DNA of 64,000 nucleotides from Acanthosepion pharaonis. Taxonomy: Eukaryota > Mollusca > Cephalopoda > Sepiida > Sepiidae. Shown here piece by piece: positions 61,264 through 64,000 of the stretch. Position numbers and translations under genes: made by a program. Positions within the stretch are counted from its first letter, which is position 1. Every line of letters begins with the position of its first letter. The stretch spans positions 2,341,501 to 2,405,500 of the forward strand of contig CAHIKZ030005499.1 of assembly GCA_903632075.3 (NCBI GenBank), given 5' to 3'. Below the pieces are notes generated by a model that was given only the letters and a program-made list of their open reading frames with translations, did no database searches and was not told where the DNA came from.

Positions 61264-62801
61264 GCAGGTTTTTTTTTTTCTGCCTACTGCTAACATATTT
61301 TCACTTCCTTCAAAATATTCAAATCTATCAGACGTTTTCACATTTACCTATCAAAAAAGACACCACAAGTCTAGTTAATACAAAAACGCGTGTAAAAGAT
61401 TTGAATTTTCCTACCAAGAATTCGCGTAAGCACATTTTACATCGCAACTTTATACATCTTGCTATTTCAAACACATTCATTGCAACAGAAAAACAAATAA
61501 ATCCCTACTATATTTCATTCTCTTAACAATCACATCTCTAAACAATATAAAATATTATACTAAACAACACATTTAAATCGCTTAATATGATGTACACAAT
61601 ACTATGCCTTTCCATGTTTCGCTCCTCTTCTTCGTCTTCATCCTTATTACCATAACTGTTCAAATATAACGTCTGATTTATCTTTCTAATGTCCAAACAT
61701 GAAATATGACACAAATTTTTACTACTGCCGACACTAGTAATACAAACAATAATAATATTAATTAATATCATTAGTACTTTTATTAGTAATAATAATTATG
61801 ATTTTAATTTTACTACATTTGCAATATTAAAAAAAAATAAACGCCATCATCATAAAGTTGATTGTTATCTGAATTGGTGAGATTTATGCAATTGAATTCG
61901 ACGACAAATTACTGATTCCGAAAGCAGAAAAGGAATAATAATAAATTAAACAATGACTGTCTTCTTTTCGTTCAACATCTGCGTGGACTGCCGAAACCTC
62001 AGAAAACATTCCACAACATGAAGCTTTTTCTATTACTATTTGTAGCATACGCACAATAGGATATCAATTATTACAAAGAAGTAGACTATATACCAACGCG
62101 TGCGTGCTACTACTTTACACATCTCATTCCGAGGCTAATGAATGGTTTAGAAATATCGAGCTCCTGAGACGAGTTCAAATCACGACAAAAGTTATTTCAT
62201 TATTGGTTCTGATTTTTCGCTGTGTATATAATACGCAGTAACGGCTGCCATTGAGAAGGTTAGCACAAGAAATAAAATAAATATTTCTTAGACTTGTATT
62301 CGTTCAGTAAACATGGTTTTCTCAGTAAGATTTCAATCTCACTAAGCACCTTTGTTTGTAAACAGAACACTTATCCATGAAGCTACTTTCAAAAGGAATA
62401 TTTTAAAACAAATTTTCTCTTTAGCAGAATTACAAATAAATAAGCGAGAATCCTTTGAGTATTGTACTAAAACGTGTACATTTAAATGCATAAATTTGAT
62501 ACATATAATTCCTGAATGTCCTGAGTTACGATCTCACATAGTGTGACTGACCACATATAATCAATCGACTACTGAAAGCATACTCCATTACACTCGACTG
62601 ATTTAGGTTGATGACCAAGTGACCAAATGAAAAGATAATTTTCATACATTTACATTTTTCTTTCATCGTCTTCTATTTTGCTCAATTTGAATAAATTCGG
62701 GCATATCAGATGTACTGATTAGCAGAGAAATGAAATCACAATGTAAGGCTCAACACGTACAGAAAGTAAGTTTATGATTACTTAAATGAGACGGTTTCAT
62801 C

Positions 62802-63111
62802 GCTGGGAGTGGTGGCGTCCTCCTGTAATCCAGTTACTTGGAGGCAAGGTCAGGTGGCCGGTTTGAGATCAGGGGGTTCTGTTGTGCGCTGAGTTATGGC
62901 GATCAGGCGTCCGCACTAAGCTTGGCATCAATATGGTTAGCTGGAGGGAGCTTCAGCTGATCAGGTTGACTAATGAGGGCCGGCCCGGTCGAGGGGGAAA
63001 CGCAGCAGACAAAAGTCCCCGTGTCAAGCCGTAGTGGGATCGCGCCCGTGAATAGTTCGCGTGCGACTCTCCGTTCAAAATAATCGAACTCCGCCCTATA
63101 ACTTTTTTTTT
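62802..63111 (+). ncRNA. SRP RNA (7SL): 7SL (SRP) RNA gene, copy 18
   Basis: Last complete copy in the window. It lacks the 15-17 changes. It has ggtcaggtgg, an extended G run (gatcaggggg) and a missing C before the helix-8 loop (cgagggggaaacg), which weakens the pair closing GGAAAC. T9 terminator. The array continues to at least 64000. Confidence 0.92.
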
Positions 63112-64000
63112 GCAGGTTTTTTTCTGCCTACTGCTAACATATTTTCACTTCCTTCAAAATATTCAAATCTATCAGACGTTTTCACATTTACCTATCAAAA
63201 AAAGACACCACAAGTCTAGTTAATACAAAAACGCGTGTAAAGATTTGAATTTTCCTACCAAGAATTCGCGTAAGCACATTTTACATCGCAACTTTATACA
63301 TCTTGCTATTTCAAACACATTCATTGCAACAGAAAAACAAATAAATCCCTACTATATTTCATTCTCTTAACAATCACATCTCTAAACAATATAAAATATT
63401 ATACTAAACAACACATTTAAATCGCTTAATATGATGTACACAATACTATGCCTTTCCATGTTTCGCTCCTCTTCTTCGTCTTCATCCTTATTACCATAAC
63501 TGTTCAAATATAACGTCTGATTTATCTTTCTAATGTCCAAACATGAAATATGACACAAATTTTTACTACTGCCGACACTAGTAATACAAACAATAATAAT
63601 ATTAATTAATATCATTAGTACTTTTATTAGTAATAATAATTATGATTTTAATTTTACTACATTTGCAATATTAAAAAAAAATAAACGCCATCATCATAAA
63701 GTTGATTGTTATCTGAATTGGTGAGATTTATGCAATTGAATTCGACGACAAATTACTGATTCCGAAAGCAGAAAAGGAATAATAATAAATTAAACAATGA
63801 CTGTCTTCTTTTCGTTCAACATCTGCGTGGACTGCCGAAACCTCAGAAAACATTCCACAACATGAAGCTTTTTCTATTACTATTTGTAGCATACGCACAA
63901 TAGGATATCAATTATTACAAAGAAGTAGACTATATACCAACGCGTGCGTGCTACTACTTTACACATCTCATTCCGAGGCTAATGAATGGTTTAGAAATAT

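Larger units (their letters stand above)
32041..64000 (+). repeat. 7SL tandem array, main block (unit about 1,845 bp)
   Basis: Head-to-tail units, all + strand, running off the window's right end. Anchor-to-anchor distances measured at one spacer landmark are 1848, 1845, 1847, 1844, 1839, 1845, 1844, 1848, 1842, 1843, 1846, 1841, 1849, 1845, 1844 and 1847 bp. Each unit is one 7SL gene of about 0.3 kb plus about 1.54 kb of AT-rich spacer. Spacer frames of 64 and 77 codons recur in nearly all units, but the first begins with TTG. Occasional indels break the second, so neither is taken as a gene. Two spacer variants (ttaatataac versus ttaattttac near 36000 and 50740) mark subfamilies. Confidence 0.95.

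Noticed and set aside
20784..62546. Recurrent 64-codon + strand frame in every array unit
   Set aside because: It begins with TTG, sits in AT-rich spacer, and its persistence is explained by homogenisation of the array. Indels and substitutions do not respect codons (copy 13 has a 4-bp loss at its middle).
21235..63111. Alu-like or other 7SL-derived SINE in place of real 7SL genes
   Set aside because: The S domain (helices 6 and 8) is complete, there is no poly-A tail or target duplication around each copy, and copies are in tandem with a shared spacer.
19971..63615. Recurrent 77-codon minus-strand frame in array units
   Set aside because: Broken by indels in several units (near 41330, 46955 and 52390) with no sign of selection, and no recognisable domain.

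Overview
This is a stretch of an animal nuclear genome. It is AT-rich, full of (AT)n microsatellites and decayed retroelements, and has no recognisable intact protein-coding host gene. The non-LTR retroelement fragments and long AT microsatellites resemble what is seen in cephalopod (octopus-like) molluscs, but that placement is inference. A metazoan source is well supported by the form of the SRP RNA genes.

The main content is a tandem array of 7SL (signal recognition particle) RNA genes. A unit of about 1,845 bp starts near position 19,868 and runs past the right end of the window. Each unit carries one complete 7SL gene of about 300 bp on the + strand, ending in a Pol III T-run. Eighteen copies are visible, starting at 21235, 33286, 35134 and so on to 62802. 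Each has the Alu-domain UGUAAU motif, a helix-6 stem, the GGAAAC loop of helix 8 and the conserved asymmetric-loop sequences. The rest of the unit is AT-rich spacer with no convincing gene.

The array is interrupted once by a 10.2-kb LTR retrotransposon of Ty3/Gypsy type (21838-32040). It has 2.15-kb LTRs, a 4-bp target duplication (atac), a gag remnant with four CCHC knuckles, an aspartic protease, an integrase with a D-35-E core and a long charged tail, and a membrane-anchored env-like fragment. Reverse transcriptase and RNase H are absent and most reading frames are broken. Removing the element and one target copy restores a 1,844-bp array spacing, so it landed in pre-existing array spacer.

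The left 19.8 kb is repeat-rich non-coding DNA. It contains a 700-bp AT microsatellite and six decayed non-LTR retrotransposon fragments (three or more families, both strands). It also holds two copies of a composite SINE-like element with a 5S rRNA-derived head, a U2 snRNA-derived retroposon with an 11-bp target duplication, and a 252-bp MITE with 8-bp TIRs and 5-bp TSD supported by an empty-site paralogue. Several long inverted repeats are also present.

Functionally, the only likely active products are the 7SL RNAs, the RNA scaffold of SRP that targets secretory proteins to the ER. All else looks like mobile-element debris.
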